Below are positions 63,810 to 64,000 of a stretch of 64,000 nt of DNA, one piece after another; positions within the stretch are counted from its first letter, which is position 1, and each line of letters opens with the position of its first letter. The notes under the pieces are model-generated. The model was not told the DNA's origin. It searched no databases and worked only from the letters and a program-made list of their open reading frames with translations. This DNA comes from Macrosoma leucophasiata. Its lineage: Eukaryota > Arthropoda > Insecta > Lepidoptera > Hedylidae. The stretch covers positions 6,292,001 to 6,356,000 of the forward strand of contig JAWQUS010000009.1 of the NCBI GenBank assembly GCA_036365455.1. The letters run 5' to 3'. The translations under genes were made by a program, and so were the position numbers.

Positions 63810-64000
63810 AAATTTTAAAGAAAAATGGAAAGAAAAAATTGACTTCTGGCGAGACTCGAAGGACTTCGGTAGCTCAGTTGTAAGAGCGGCTGAACTAGAT
63901 TCCCAGTGGCCGCGAGTTCGAGTCTCGCCAGAAGTCAAATTTTTCTTTCAATTTTTCTTTATAATATATTTCACAAGCATGTGTTAATGCGAAATAATAC
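63810..64000. mobile_element. Element G, short foldback copy
   Basis: The left arm tttaaagaaaaatggaaag to gcgagactcga is the inverted copy of the right arm tcgagtctcgcc to ttctttataa. A tRNA-like unit lies at 63862-63936 (+). The right outer end runs 'tcacaagcatgtgttaatgc' into the window edge. Confidence 0.75.

Overview
The window looks like repeat-dense, AT-rich nuclear DNA of an insect, most probably a moth or butterfly. The main evidence is: 3' ends of RTE-type and Jockey/CR1-group LINEs; Helitrons with 5'-TC...CTAG-3' ends and the 'cgggcaacagctagt' type of terminus; a degraded cecropia-like mariner; and several short families with insect/lepidopteran character. The organism call rests on recognising these families, not on any search. 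I see no bacterial features, no CRISPR array, no rRNA operon and no complete host protein-coding gene.

Four short families make up most of the window. SINE-A is about 280 bp and A-tailed, with some 35 full or partial copies on both strands in two subfamilies. SINE-B has a tRNA-derived head. SINE-C has a 5S-rRNA-like head. Element G is a tRNA-bearing foldback family. Around them lie Helitrons (839-1974, 4895-5135, 38124-38332, 52550-52795 and others), LINE fragments (872-1405, 5516-5905, 37610-37752, 38950-39552, 42697-42835), two mariner remnants (9910-10954, 17098-17620) and several MITEs with visible inverted ends and target duplications (3202-3682, 3406-3573, 7246-7782, 28932-29457, 36581-36778, 52969-53300, 58845-59277). 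Many insertions are nested, with readable duplications that give relative ages: LINE in Helitron, SINE-B in SINE-A, LINE in SINE-B, SINE-A in SINE-A, SINE-C in SINE-A, hAT-like MITE in SINE-A, Harbinger-like MITE in hAT-like MITE, and element G in SINE-A.

By region: 0-12 kb holds LINE, Helitron, MITE and mariner remnants plus a GC-rich 15-bp minisatellite. 12-34 kb is sparser, with long stretches in which I recognise nothing (19.8-22.6 kb, 28.1-28.9 kb, 31.9-34.2 kb). 34-50 kb is the densest SINE-A field and includes a 650-bp foldback satellite at 47 kb. 50-64 kb contains the large palindromes (53.9-54.5, 57.6-58.1, 58.3-58.7, 58.8-59.3 kb).

Host-gene signals are few and tentative. They are a CpG-rich promoter with a 5'-UTR exon ending in a strong splice donor (60.59-60.92 kb, + strand), a possible acceptor plus GC-rich terminal exon (51.43 kb, +) that overlaps an antisense ORF with C2H2 zinc-finger spacing, a possible first exon at 23.75 kb, and an orphan cysteine-rich ORF at 14.8 kb. 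If they are real, most of the window is intronic or intergenic.
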